From NCBI RefSeq assembly GCF_012030425.1, contig NZ_JAAUVN010000003.1, positions 744,001-808,000 of the forward strand: a DNA stretch of 64,000 nucleotides. Reading direction: 5' to 3'. The notes under the pieces were generated by a model that was given only the letters and a program-made list of their open reading frames with translations, was not told the DNA's origin and searched no databases. Each line of letters opens with the position of its first letter. Position 1 is the stretch's first letter. Position numbers and translations under genes: made by a program. This stretch comes from Sphingobacterium sp. B16(2022) (GTDB lineage Bacteria > Bacteroidota > Bacteroidia > Sphingobacteriales > Sphingobacteriaceae). Below, piece by piece: positions 1 to 9,645 of this stretch.

Positions 1-67
1 ATTATAGATAAGATTACTTATACTATAACAAAAAACAAATTATACTGTTTGTATATCCTTGCTTGAT

Positions 68-1213
68 CTACTTCTTTAAATAGGTCTCCAACAATTTATT
101 ATACACTACGTTTTCAGAAAACTCGTTTTCATATATTTTTCGACTTACTGAACCTAAATTATTCAGATCTCTTTTAGATAATATTTCTATCGCAGCTGTT
201 AATGCACTTTGGTCCATAGGTTGAACTAAAATACCGTTTTCATTATCTTTAACAAGATGATTACAACCTGGCATATCTGTTGTTAATATCGGTTTTCCCA
301 TGGCCATTGCTTCAAGAAGAAAGCGCGGCGTACCCTCCCTATAATATGTAGGCAGGACAGCTATATCAGATATATTGATCAATTGATCAATATCATTTCT
401 CTTTCCTAAAAATATAACGCCATCTACATCACTAAATTTCTCAATATCTTCTTTAGTGAAGGAATCAGGATTATTAAAATCTAACCACCCTGCTATTAGT
501 AAATTAACTTTATTATTTATATGATTCAAATTGTGAACCCTTACAGCTTCGACTAAATAAGAAAGTCCTTTTTGCTTTAATAAACGAGAAACAAATATTA
601 AAGTTATGCCCTCCGTCATACCATAGGTATTCTTCAATTCATCTATAAGCTCAATATTTTTAGGTAATCCAAGTCTAAACCTATCTTCATTTACAGCACT
701 CCCTTTAACAACCAAAAATTCTTGAAGATTTCCAAGTTCTATCTTATCCTCATTATTCTGCAAAATTAATTGTGCATTAAAAATTCGACTGTTTAAATTA
801 TAAGCACTTTTTATTATAAATCTAATAACATTGTACTTAAAGGATGATTTTGTGAAAGCAACACCTAGTCCAGTAATATGATTTATAATCTTACTTTTTC
901 TTGAAGCAAAATAAGCTATCGGGCTTCCTATTATATTCGGTTGCATACGATAAAAATGGATAATATCAAATTTTTCTTTTTTAAATATTTCTCCTAATTT
1001 ACTGCCATAAGCAAACATTGTCTTCACATCTCTGCTTCGAATGTTAACTTTAATACTTATCGTTTCAATACCAGCTCCTACTATTTTATCAGCATAACCG
1101 TCATCAGGAACAACTGCAACTACATGATGCCCGTTATCTTTAAGAAATTGAGCATATCTTAATCTTGCACCAAAAAAATCTGATCCAAAATTTTCTACTA
1201 AAGCGATTTTCAT
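68..1213 (-). CDS. GT4 family glycosyltransferase
   Basis: A 381-residue retaining glycosyltransferase of the GT-B fold, expected to add a sugar to a lipid-linked repeat unit on the cytoplasmic side of the inner membrane. The N-terminal half carries the acceptor-side Rossmann region and a HITGLGVAF stretch at 112-120 that is typical of PglA/WbpX-like enzymes. The C-terminal half carries FVSRLLKQKG (207-216) and the donor-site motif EGTPRFLLEA (293-302). Length is normal for GT4. Its ATG overlaps the end of the upstream GT gene by 4 bp, so it is co-translated as one of the last visible genes of this polysaccharide operon. Donor and acceptor cannot be read from sequence. Confidence 0.9.
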   Translation of the reverse strand: MKIALVENFGSDFFGARLRYAQFLKDNGHHVVAVVPDDGYADKIVGAGIETISIKVNIRSRDVKTMFAYGSKLGEIFKKEKFDIIHFYRMQPNIIGSPIAYFASRKSKIINHITGLGVAFTKSSFKYNVIRFIIKSAYNLNSRIFNAQLILQNNEDKIELGNLQEFLVVKGSAVNEDRFRLGLPKNIELIDELKNTYGMTEGITLIFVSRLLKQKGLSYLVEAVRVHNLNHINNKVNLLIAGWLDFNNPDSFTKEDIEKFSDVDGVIFLGKRNDIDQLINISDIAVLPTYYREGTPRFLLEAMAMGKPILTTDMPGCNHLVKDNENGILVQPMDQSALTAAIEILSKRDLNNLGSVSRKIYENEFSENVVYNKLLETYLKK

Positions 1214-2418
1214 CTATTACTAATTTCAGATTCTTTAATTAATTTGACCTGATCAACTATTCGTTGAAAGAAATCTTTCCTTATACTTTCTAATCTAGAC
1301 TGAACATAATCTTTAGATTTCTTAAAATTACTATTGGACATAGAAACTCTGACTTCTAAATCTGTAAGGACGTAAATTAAGTCTTGCAATAATTTACGAT
1401 AGTCACCTGGATGATGTAAATATTTATCCGCAATTAATTCTGGAATTCCTGCTACACTAGATGCCAAAACAGGACAGGCTCTACTCATTGCTTCAATTAC
1501 CGATCTAGGTAACCCTTCTTGTTTTGAAGGATGAATATAAAGGTCTAAACCATCGAGAAATTGAAAAATTTCGGAGCCAGCTTTTAATCGACCGACAATC
1601 TTACATTCCTCATTCAAATTAAATTTCTCAATTAACGAAAGGATATAATCCTGAACTCCTCCGCCAACTAAATAAAATTCAAATTTCAATTCAGGCATTT
1701 TTACTTTCAATTCATGAAGCGCACGCATAGCAACATCAAAGCCCTTATACTTTACATTTAAATTCCCTATAATGCCAATTTTTATTATGCGTTCATCCTC
1801 ACTTCTTTTCAAAAAATTAATATGGCTTAATTTAGTTTCTTCTAATATTTCCGGAATTTGCACATTGGAAGCCGATATTACTATATTAGATTGAGTAGGA
1901 TATCTATTTTGAAGAAAAAATTCAGTTACGTACGTAACAGCAAAACTCTCCTTAACAACTTTCCTCATTTGAAAGTATCTGATGGGGGCTTGTAATTTAA
2001 TTAAAAACGTTCCGTAGTTCCATGTACTATCCCAAGCACAGCCAACTACCTCACTTACAAATGGGACTTTTAACTCCTTGCATAAAAGATACGCAAAATA
2101 ACCTATTGTTGATGGTAATCTAATAATTACAAAATCGACTTTTTGAATATAAAATCGAAGTTTAGCTTCAATTTCTTTCCGAAATCTATAATAATCTAAT
2201 CCACCTTTTACTTTATAAAGCAAATCAAACTCAACATTAGGTCTAGAAGACTTTACAAGACCTTCTTTGTGATCATCTACATTCCCCCTTGAAACAACAA
2301 ATAATTGATCGACACTGGCAAGATAACGATCCCATGCCACTACTGGCAATCCACCGGGACTATAAAAGTCATTACTCTTTTTATAGAAAATATGATCATG
2401 TACAAATAATGCTTTCAT
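1210..2418 (-). CDS. GT4 family glycosyltransferase
   Basis: A 402-residue GT-B glycosyltransferase. The C-terminal domain has the KYKGFD segment near 224-229 and EGLPRSVIEA at 301-310, with the paired acidic residues of GT4 donor sites. The N-terminal domain is divergent, as usual where the acceptor is specific. The start lies directly next to the stop of the preceding acyltransferase gene, and the stop overlaps the next GT start by 4 bp, so the three form one translationally coupled block. It probably adds one sugar of the second repeat unit; the sugar is unknown. Confidence 0.88.
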   Translation of the reverse strand: MKALFVHDHIFYKKSNDFYSPGGLPVVAWDRYLASVDQLFVVSRGNVDDHKEGLVKSSRPNVEFDLLYKVKGGLDYYRFRKEIEAKLRFYIQKVDFVIIRLPSTIGYFAYLLCKELKVPFVSEVVGCAWDSTWNYGTFLIKLQAPIRYFQMRKVVKESFAVTYVTEFFLQNRYPTQSNIVISASNVQIPEILEETKLSHINFLKRSEDERIIKIGIIGNLNVKYKGFDVAMRALHELKVKMPELKFEFYLVGGGVQDYILSLIEKFNLNEECKIVGRLKAGSEIFQFLDGLDLYIHPSKQEGLPRSVIEAMSRACPVLASSVAGIPELIADKYLHHPGDYRKLLQDLIYVLTDLEVRVSMSNSNFKKSKDYVQSRLESIRKDFFQRIVDQVKLIKESEISNR

Positions 2419-2985
2419 CTATATTTTTTTAATTAACTTGGCAGGTACTCCGCCAACAAGTGAATTACTTTCCACAATTCTATTTACTACAGCGCCTGCA
2501 GCAATAATCGAGCGACTATGTATTCTAACACCATCTAGAATCCTAACTCCACAACCAATCCATACGTCATCGTAAATAATAATACCGATTACCGTAAGTG
2601 GATTATATTTTATAGGAACACTATAATCACTCCATGTATGATTTGCTGCTACAAGTGACGAAGCATGAGCGATGGAAACATTATTTCCTATCTTCACTTC
2701 ACCATCACAATCTACAACACAGTTTTCGTGAATACTAACATTATTTCCACAAGAAAAATTCTGCCAATTTTTAATAATAGTATTAGCACCAACCGATAGA
2801 TTATCTCCAACTTCCTTAGCATTTGCTTTCAGTATAGAATATCTTATTCCCTTCGCTAAAAGGCCATTGAAAGGCATAATTATAGACCAAAAAATTTCAC
2901 AAATAACTTTTGGTAAAATTTTAAAGAATAAAATTAATATCGTAAAAATGGGTTTCAGCGCTTTAAATTTGTCTCTTCCTTTCAT
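2419..2985 (-). CDS. Hexapeptide-repeat O-acyltransferase
   Basis: A 188-residue left-handed beta-helix acyltransferase. After a hydrophobic N-terminal stretch (about 10-45) come hexapeptide repeats (IGNNVSIAHASS, VWIGCGVRILDG and similar) and the closing IAAGAVVNRIVESNSLVGGVPAKLIKKI typical of the WcaF/VatB/LacA group. The likely job is acetyl-CoA-dependent O-acetylation of a sugar in the repeat unit. It lies between the polymerase candidate (11 bp upstream) and a GT4 gene (adjacent), which supports a tailoring role. Which hydroxyl is modified is not visible. Confidence 0.85.
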   Translation of the reverse strand: MKGRDKFKALKPIFTILILFFKILPKVICEIFWSIIMPFNGLLAKGIRYSILKANAKEVGDNLSVGANTIIKNWQNFSCGNNVSIHENCVVDCDGEVKIGNNVSIAHASSLVAANHTWSDYSVPIKYNPLTVIGIIIYDDVWIGCGVRILDGVRIHSRSIIAAGAVVNRIVESNSLVGGVPAKLIKKI

Positions 2986-2996
2986 TTCTAAATATT

Positions 2997-4226
2997 TTAC
3001 AGTACTATCATCAATTGCAATAGCAGATAAATTGTTATGAGTATAAAATTTAATGAACTTTTCTTAAATGAAAAAACTAATAGCATATATATAAATGGCA
3101 ATAATATAATTTTATGTCTAAATTGAAGACTAATAGTGGAAAGCACTAAAATTGATACACTGACAAAAGTTAATAATTTTTGAAATGATAAATTTGAAAC
3201 ATTAGATTTGAGATTTTTAAAAAAAACAGGCATTAAAATAATCATCATTACTGCTTCTAAAATTGAAAAAACATTTCTTATAATAAATGTATCCTCATAA
3301 AAAAATCTAAACTTTAAAAAAGGACTCGTTAAAAAGAAGATATAACTAACCAAAATATTTAAAGGAAAGGGAAGCTTCATGATTTTATAGAAGATAGACT
3401 CATCCTCAAATTTCCCTAAGAAACTATCTACATATCCATCTCTAGTTACACCTTCACTTAAATCTACTCCTTCAATTTGTTTTAAAAAAATAGCTGCGAT
3501 TGGTAACAGAATTAATAACAAAGCTATACTCCTTGACCAAAAGAACTTCTTATGAAAGTTTAGCTCAATAAAAGCAAACAAAAAAGGAAATACGATAAAT
3601 GAAGGACGTAAAAAAATTAGCAAACCAGCAGACAAAAACATTAAAAAGTTATATCTTTTTGTTAATAACAAGTAACAAAAAATCATAAAAAATTGAGTTG
3701 TCCACCCATCTCTAATTAAGATAAGTCCATTCATTAATAAAGTAGGACAAAGAAGCAATAAAATAAATAAGATCTTTGTCCTATAAAATTCATCAGTAAA
3801 ATATATATCAAAAATTCTTTTCCCTAGTATTGGAATTAAAGTAATTCCCAAACAGTTAAAAGTTATTATTTGCAGTGGACTATAGATTGGAAAAGGATAT
3901 AATATTTTTAAAAATATACTAAATTGATGAGTATGACTCAACACTCCATATGAAAGAGTATTCTTAAGTAATACAGATTCATCCTTTATTTGGGTAAAAT
4001 ATTTCAAATCATCAGTCCCAACTTTAAAACCACCGGTAAATCCATAAAAATCTGGAACTACCAATAAGTTAAGAAAATAATAAACGATCGATAATAAAAC
4101 ATAAAATAAAAATGTTTTATTAACAGATCTATAAATATTCTTAAATAATAAATATTGAATCCCACTGAGTATAATTAGTCCGTAAACAATGGAAAAACAA
4201 GTTGTTATGATATTAATTTCATCCAT
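2997..4226 (-). CDS. Polytopic membrane protein, Wzy-like polymerase candidate
   Basis: A 409-residue very hydrophobic protein with roughly ten to twelve predicted membrane segments and one larger loop near residues 65-110 containing the GGFKVGTDDLKYF stretch, a pattern seen in oligosaccharide repeat-unit polymerases of Bacteroidota. Wzy proteins are poorly conserved, so the call rests on topology, size and position beside a Wzx flippase and GT genes. It overlaps the upstream GT gene by 22 bp. It would join repeat units in the periplasm. An alternative is a membrane-embedded GT-C transferase. Confidence 0.6.
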   Translation of the reverse strand: MDEINIITTCFSIVYGLIILSGIQYLLFKNIYRSVNKTFLFYVLLSIVYYFLNLLVVPDFYGFTGGFKVGTDDLKYFTQIKDESVLLKNTLSYGVLSHTHQFSIFLKILYPFPIYSPLQIITFNCLGITLIPILGKRIFDIYFTDEFYRTKILFILLLLCPTLLMNGLILIRDGWTTQFFMIFCYLLLTKRYNFLMFLSAGLLIFLRPSFIVFPFLFAFIELNFHKKFFWSRSIALLLILLPIAAIFLKQIEGVDLSEGVTRDGYVDSFLGKFEDESIFYKIMKLPFPLNILVSYIFFLTSPFLKFRFFYEDTFIIRNVFSILEAVMMIILMPVFFKNLKSNVSNLSFQKLLTFVSVSILVLSTISLQFRHKIILLPFIYMLLVFSFKKSSLNFILITIYLLLQLMIVL

Positions 4227-5275
4227 TTATTATTGATTTCTTGTTCAATTTGAAAATATTTACTTTCTAAGCTTTGTGATTTCAAATGATCTAAATTATC
4301 GATCATATAAAGAATACGGGACTTTATCTCATCTATATTAAATGGATTAACAAAAACAACACTCCCGTTGTAGACTATATTTGTCGCTGATATAGCCGTA
4401 CAAAGCACAGGGGTATTATATTTCAGACAATCAACAGGCGGATACCCAAACCCCTCATTTAGAGAAGGGTACGCAAGAAAAAGCGCATTTTTCATTAACC
4501 ATTCTAAATTACCCCTATTCAAATAATCAAAATAAACTACTTCATCTGAAAAGTCTTCATGGAAAATAGGTTTTCCTACCATTACTAACTTAATATTCTT
4601 AATTTTACCTTGTTTAATTAATTCATCATAAGCTCTTAAAAATCGATAAGAATTCTTCACCCATCTATCAGCATTTAAAAAAAGAATAAAAGGCTCATTA
4701 AAATCTAATCTCAATTCTTCAGGATGTATAGGTTTATTAAGAAATGGAGGAAGTACGGAAATTTCTCTATTAAAATTCTTTTGACTGAGAAAGATATATT
4801 TAGAATGCTCACTTGGCGTTAATAATTTAACATTCCCGACTAGTTTCTCAGTACTATTTAATAAATCTGTCGCCTTCGATTTATAATATTTATTTAAAAA
4901 AGCATTTTTAATAAAATTAACAAAATTATTAGGGAATGTATAATATTTATATGAATACTTATCATATGGCATTTCCAACATCCTCACTCCATGGACATAA
5001 AGAAATTTACATGAATAGATGAAATCATTATTATCCCCTCCGTGATACAAAGGGTTGAAATACTGAAAATCAGAGTAAGTTTCACTAATTTTTACTTGCT
5101 CTTTAAGATTCTTTATTGAATATTCTTGATAATATTCTGTTGTATTATTTAGAATAAAAAAAGAAACATTATTCATCAAGAAATAGTCAATAATCCTCAA
5201 TGCAAAATCACCTCCACCATGAGCCTTAAATTTCGAAAATGAAACCGACTTAAAATCAACTATGAAACATTTCAT
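4205..5275 (-). CDS. GT4-like glycosyltransferase
   Basis: A 356-residue GT-B protein. The N-terminal half includes a GGGDFALRIIDYF stretch (21-33); the C-terminal half has a FLNADRWVKNSYRFLRAY segment and NEGFGYPPVDCLKYNTPV, the donor-binding region of GT4 enzymes that have PP in place of the usual LxxxEA. It overlaps the flippase gene upstream by 20 bp and the polymerase candidate downstream by 22 bp, so all three are tightly coupled. It probably adds one sugar to the second polysaccharide unit. Confidence 0.82.
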   Translation of the reverse strand: MKCFIVDFKSVSFSKFKAHGGGDFALRIIDYFLMNNVSFFILNNTTEYYQEYSIKNLKEQVKISETYSDFQYFNPLYHGGDNNDFIYSCKFLYVHGVRMLEMPYDKYSYKYYTFPNNFVNFIKNAFLNKYYKSKATDLLNSTEKLVGNVKLLTPSEHSKYIFLSQKNFNREISVLPPFLNKPIHPEELRLDFNEPFILFLNADRWVKNSYRFLRAYDELIKQGKIKNIKLVMVGKPIFHEDFSDEVVYFDYLNRGNLEWLMKNALFLAYPSLNEGFGYPPVDCLKYNTPVLCTAISATNIVYNGSVVFVNPFNIDEIKSRILYMIDNLDHLKSQSLESKYFQIEQEINNKWMKLIS

Positions 5276-6440
5276 AAATATTATACTTTTTAAAAGTTAC
5301 TTTATATACAATTATTAGTAAAGATATCAACACACCAATATAAATAGAAAACCAATAAAGGCCATACGGAAGTTGAATAATATATTTAGCAAGTAATAGA
5401 TTTAATATTAGAATAAAACAAATACTAACTGTGCGAACTAAATAATATTTAGTGTAATCGAGTATAACACTGTAAGACATACTCATCGAACGGACAAATC
5501 CAAGTGGTAGGAGCAGAACAAATAAATATACTACAATGTTATACTTTGGATATAAATACATAACAGCCAAAGTAATAATAAAACACAAACAAGATGATCC
5601 CAACCAAAGCTTTAGAGTTTTTCCTTGAATTTCTTTCATTATCACCTCTCCTTTAAAGAATTTACCAATAACACTACTAGTATATGAATTTGGAAGCATC
5701 AAAGTAACTTCCATTATGCGTTGCGCAAGAACAAAATTACTAATTTCATAATCTGTACCAAACTGATTTATTATAACAATATTAATCTGAGAAAATGCCA
5801 TTACCGCTAATGTATTTATCAAAAAAGGTAAACCATTATATAGTAACGTTGGAGAAAATATAAATTTTACATTTCCTTTATTAATAGTAAAACATATAAC
5901 AATAATAGCTATATTTCCAATAATTAGAATTTCGAATGCATACAATAAGTCTAGACCCAATATAATTAATATTGATATTAACACGGAACAGGTTAAATTT
6001 ATAAAGACCTGAAACTTGTATAGAACTTTATTCTTATTTATATATTCATAATACTTAACAAATGTATTTATCCATCCTAGCGTTACACCATATACTATAC
6101 AGTGTATTAAAAATGATAAATTATATATTTTTATAAATTGAAATTTATAGATTATAAGAAAAGATACTGCAGATAAAACAACAGATAAAAAATTCAAAGG
6201 TAGAACTCCCTTATCAATCATTTGCCTAACATTATATCGAGCTCCACCCCAATCAAATATTGCCCCCATTATACCACCTAAAGATAAAAAATAAGTGTAT
6301 TGAACTAAATCTTCATTTCCACGAAATGTCATAAAAAAAAGAAGAATTCCAAATTTTAGGACAAGATCCGACGCTTTTGCTAGAGCCGTAAAACCAAAAT
6401 TACCAGATAGTAATGATTTAAATTTCGATATCTTCAACAT
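5256..6440 (-). CDS. Polysaccharide flippase, Wzx/MATE-like (second set)
   Basis: A polytopic membrane protein of 394 residues from the ATG at 6440 (404 from the ATG at 6470). Around twelve membrane segments are spread over the full length, and the start MLKISKFKSLLSGNFGFTAL is typical of Wzx-type lipid-linked oligosaccharide flippases. I prefer 6440 because it gives a shorter overlap with the pyruvyltransferase gene, whose stop is at 6418; the longer form remains possible. It would move the undecaprenyl-linked repeat unit across the inner membrane. A second flippase at 23276-24745 belongs to the other unit. Confidence 0.85.
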   Translation of the reverse strand: MLKISKFKSLLSGNFGFTALAKASDLVLKFGILLFFMTFRGNEDLVQYTYFLSLGGIMGAIFDWGGARYNVRQMIDKGVLPLNFLSVVLSAVSFLIIYKFQFIKIYNLSFLIHCIVYGVTLGWINTFVKYYEYINKNKVLYKFQVFINLTCSVLISILIILGLDLLYAFEILIIGNIAIIVICFTINKGNVKFIFSPTLLYNGLPFLINTLAVMAFSQINIVIINQFGTDYEISNFVLAQRIMEVTLMLPNSYTSSVIGKFFKGEVIMKEIQGKTLKLWLGSSCLCFIITLAVMYLYPKYNIVVYLFVLLLPLGFVRSMSMSYSVILDYTKYYLVRTVSICFILILNLLLAKYIIQLPYGLYWFSIYIGVLISLLIIVYKVTFKKYNIYEMFHS

Positions 6441-7548
6441 TTTGAATAATTTGAGCTCTTTGGTCATCATCTAGGACAAAACCATTTTTTACAAGTTCTG
6501 ATACATTAGTACTTTTAATCAAATCCAAATCCAGTGCAAACATTTCACCATCCAATTGACGAAAAAGCGATCTTACTTTGTCATTATAATTCAATGCTAT
6601 ACACGGAACTTTAAAGGCTAGTGCCGGAATAATGCTATGCATTCTCATGCCAATAAAATAGTGAATGTTTTCATACTCTTCTTCATGGCTTAGGTCCTCA
6701 TATAAAGCAAGATGAATGCTTTTCTTACTAAGATCTTGTCCCTCACTTAAAAGATTATTTTTTACAAACTCCTCATCCATTTTTGTGGTATGAAACCATA
6801 CAACTTTATTGAAATCCTTACTTGCAGTCTCTAAAAAAATTTTAAGATCTAAAATATTGACTTCTTTTCCAACTTGCTTTCCTAAATACTCACAAATATT
6901 TAAACCAATAACGGATGAATCTTCATGATTAGATATGCTAATCAAATCATTATTCAACTTATTCTTATTTCTTTTCAGGAGATCATAAAATGCAATATCG
7001 TAAGAACGTGATATTTTTACATCAGGATAGCTATTTTTAACATTTATAAAAGATTCATAATCTCTACTTATAATGTGGCTGAATGAATTAAAGAAAATTT
7101 TCGCGACTGTAGCTCTAAATCCTTTATATTCAAGTATTGGTTCATTAATTCCAACAAATAAACCCACTAATTTGATCTTATAATTTCTTAAAAACAATAA
7201 CAATAAAAATACAGAAAAGACAAAATTCTTTCTAGGATTGAACAAATCACGAAAGAAAATAGTTCCAGCTGTAAAAGCTAAATAGTCAATATTTTTCAGT
7301 GATTTGATAACCTTAGTATTAAAAAACCTGTAACCGTAGGTTCTTCTCATATTAATATCAATATAGTTCACTTTCAAAATTCCTGAATAATTAGTCAGTA
7401 ACTTTTCAGTATTTACAGGACTAGCAGAAGGAATATATACTTCAGTAAAAGATTTTTCTTCTAGGTAGGATAACAATGATGTTAAGACAATAGAATCTCC
7501 ATAATTACCTCCAGAAAAAGATCCCATTAACATGATCGATTTTTTCAT
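6418..7548 (-). CDS. Polysaccharide pyruvyltransferase family protein
   Basis: A 376-residue protein with the PS_pyruv_trans architecture: N-terminal GGNYGDSIV (13-21), a central Rossmann-like region, and a late GMRMHSIIPALAFKVP motif typical of CsaB/WcaK/EpsI-like enzymes. These transfer a pyruvyl ketal from phosphoenolpyruvate to a sugar, although some family members act on other substrates. The ATG at 7548 is preferred; the codon just upstream is TTG. It lies between the UDP-glucuronate epimerase gene and the flippase gene, and overlaps the latter, so it probably decorates the second repeat unit with an acidic ketal. Confidence 0.85.
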   Translation of the reverse strand: MKKSIMLMGSFSGGNYGDSIVLTSLLSYLEEKSFTEVYIPSASPVNTEKLLTNYSGILKVNYIDINMRRTYGYRFFNTKVIKSLKNIDYLAFTAGTIFFRDLFNPRKNFVFSVFLLLLFLRNYKIKLVGLFVGINEPILEYKGFRATVAKIFFNSFSHIISRDYESFINVKNSYPDVKISRSYDIAFYDLLKRNKNKLNNDLISISNHEDSSVIGLNICEYLGKQVGKEVNILDLKIFLETASKDFNKVVWFHTTKMDEEFVKNNLLSEGQDLSKKSIHLALYEDLSHEEEYENIHYFIGMRMHSIIPALAFKVPCIALNYNDKVRSLFRQLDGEMFALDLDLIKSTNVSELVKNGFVLDDDQRAQIIQNVEDIEI

Positions 7549-7567
7549 CAATACTTATTAACTAAAA

Positions 7568-8593
7568 TTAATTTTTATAATTTATAAACCAGTTTACAAA
7601 TCGCTGAACTCCCACATCAACTGTTGTAGAACTTTCATATCCTAGACTTTCTAAATATTTAGTATCTGCCCAAGTACGTGGTACATCGCCTGGCTGCATA
7701 GGTAGCATATCTTTCTCTGCTACCTGACCTAAGTGCTTCTCCAAAGTTCCGATAAATTCCATTAAAGAAACCGGAGATCCATTGCCAATATTCAACACCT
7801 GATAATTTGGTTGTTCTTTTTCTAATTTTGGTGGATTATTTAATGTGATAATAATCCCACTTACAATATCATCGACATAGGTAAAGTCACGACTCATCTC
7901 TCCATTATTGAACACTTTAATGGAACGCCCTTCAGTAATAGCCGACGCAAATAAGATGGGCGCCATATCTGGTCGTCCCCAAGGTCCATAAACCGTAAAG
8001 AAACGAAGACCTGAAGTCGGGATCTGATATAAATGGCTATACGTATGTGCCATCAACTCATTTGCTTTCTTAGTCGCCGCATATAGACTTACGGGATAAT
8101 CTACACGATCATCTTCGGAAAATGGCACTTTTGCATTTTCACCATAAACAGAAGAGCTGGAAGCATAGACCAAATGCTGGATCTTATGATGACGGCAGCA
8201 TTCCAAAATATTTACAAAACCGACGACATTGCTATCTACATAAGCCATTGGATTCTCCAAACTGTAACGCACTCCTGCCTGTGCAGCTAAATTGACTACG
8301 GCATCAAACCCTTCATTGGCAAAAAGCGCCGGCAGTGATGTACGATCTTCTAAATTCATGCGAATAAAATGAAAATTCGAATATGTGCTGGAAATTACCT
8401 TTTCACCAAATTTCTCGGCTGATGAGCGCACTATACCGAGCTCATTTAAACGGGCATATTTTAAGTTGATATCGTAATAGTCATTGATATTATCAATACC
8501 AACAACTTCGACTCCCTGATCAAGTAAGGCTTTACATAAGTAAAAGCCGATAAATCCTGCGGCTCCGGTTACAAGTACTTTTTTATACTGCAT
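7568..8593 (-). CDS. UDP-glucuronate 4-epimerase
   Basis: A 341-residue extended SDR enzyme converting UDP-glucuronate and UDP-galacturonate. The NAD-binding GAAGFIGFYL lies at 10-19, a SSSSVYGE strand follows near 146, and the catalytic YAATKKANE precedes a LRFFTVYGPWGRPDMA signature shared by GAE/CapI-type epimerases. Length matches the family. It is placed 4 bp from manC and follows ugd in the same operon, so ugd supplies its substrate UDP-GlcA and the polysaccharide should contain galacturonate or glucuronate. Confidence 0.9.
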   Translation of the reverse strand: MQYKKVLVTGAAGFIGFYLCKALLDQGVEVVGIDNINDYYDINLKYARLNELGIVRSSAEKFGEKVISSTYSNFHFIRMNLEDRTSLPALFANEGFDAVVNLAAQAGVRYSLENPMAYVDSNVVGFVNILECCRHHKIQHLVYASSSSVYGENAKVPFSEDDRVDYPVSLYAATKKANELMAHTYSHLYQIPTSGLRFFTVYGPWGRPDMAPILFASAITEGRSIKVFNNGEMSRDFTYVDDIVSGIIITLNNPPKLEKEQPNYQVLNIGNGSPVSLMEFIGTLEKHLGQVAEKDMLPMQPGDVPRTWADTKYLESLGYESSTTVDVGVQRFVNWFINYKN

Positions 8594-8597
8594 ATAG

Positions 8598-9608
8598 TTA
8601 GTCTAATAATTTAGATTGATGCTTTTCAAGCATATTATAGATTTTTTTTACGTCTTGCGATTTCTCTTTTTGAACAATTAAAAATGCATCTTTTGTAGAA
8701 ATAAAAATTGCTCTTTTCAAACCAACAAAGCCGGTAAAAACATCTGTACCAATAACAATGTTTCCATACTCATCTTTGGGATAACCATTTGAAATAAAAT
8801 AATCATATAAAGACTCAAAAGAGCCTAAGTCAGACCATTCAAAAGTAGTAGGAACCACACGGATCTTTTTTGACCGTTCCATAACGGCATAATCAACAGA
8901 AATCGACGGAATATTTAAGGATAAAGATTCATCTAAAAATCCTTCATTTGCAGATGTCCAAGCCAATAATGCTTTTTCATAGACAAGTGGTTCATAATTT
9001 TTTAATTCTTCTAAAAAAACTGAAGCTTGGAAACAAAACATTCCCGAATTCCACAAGAAATTTCCCCTTTCAATAAAATCTTCTGCTGTATCTTGATTTG
9101 GCTTTTCACGAAAAGATTTTACTGCATCTTCTACGTATTCAATATATCCGTAACCTGTCTCTGGACGAGTGGGCCTAATCCCAAAAGTCACAATATAACC
9201 ATCTTTTGCCTTTTGAATGCCATTTTCCATAGCATCCTTATATCCTTCTTCACCTGAAATCATGTGATCGGAAGGCGTTACAATAAGTATATCACTTGGA
9301 TCAACACTAAATGCTGCAAAAGCTATAGCAGCTGCTGTGTTACGAGGAGTTGCCTCAACGATATTTTTATAAGGTAAACCACAAGCTACCATGGCTTTAT
9401 GGCTTAAATGTGTATTATCTTTATTTCCAACCACAATAATCTGATCAGCAATTTGCTGATTTCTTTGAACTGTCATTTCAAACAAAGATTGTCCGTCAAA
9501 TAAACCTAAGTACTGCTTTGGACTATGCTTTCGAGATAATGGCCACAACCTACTTCCAATACCCCCAGATAAAACAACATGAATTATATTTTCCTTATTC
9601 TTGTCCAT
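8598..9608 (-). CDS. manC: Mannose-1-phosphate guanylyltransferase (copy 1)
   Basis: A 336-residue GDP-mannose pyrophosphorylase: GTP plus mannose-1-phosphate gives GDP-mannose. The pyrophosphorylase signature GGIGSRLWPLSRKHSPKQYL is near residues 15-34, and EATPRNTAAAIAFA, TPSDHMI, FREKPNQDTAEDFI and GNFLWNSGMF follow in family order. It stops near 336 residues, so it lacks the C-terminal phosphomannose isomerase cupin of bifunctional ManC. A close paralogue is at 42934-43932 and keeps all the same motifs. No GDP-mannose dehydratase occurs in the window, so mannose itself may be the sugar used. Confidence 0.93.
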   Translation of the reverse strand: MDKNKENIIHVVLSGGIGSRLWPLSRKHSPKQYLGLFDGQSLFEMTVQRNQQIADQIIVVGNKDNTHLSHKAMVACGLPYKNIVEATPRNTAAAIAFAAFSVDPSDILIVTPSDHMISGEEGYKDAMENGIQKAKDGYIVTFGIRPTRPETGYGYIEYVEDAVKSFREKPNQDTAEDFIERGNFLWNSGMFCFQASVFLEELKNYEPLVYEKALLAWTSANEGFLDESLSLNIPSISVDYAVMERSKKIRVVPTTFEWSDLGSFESLYDYFISNGYPKDEYGNIVIGTDVFTGFVGLKRAIFISTKDAFLIVQKEKSQDVKKIYNMLEKHQSKLLD

Positions 9609-9645
9609 TAAACTATTACTGCTAAATAAATCTTAATTTTACTAT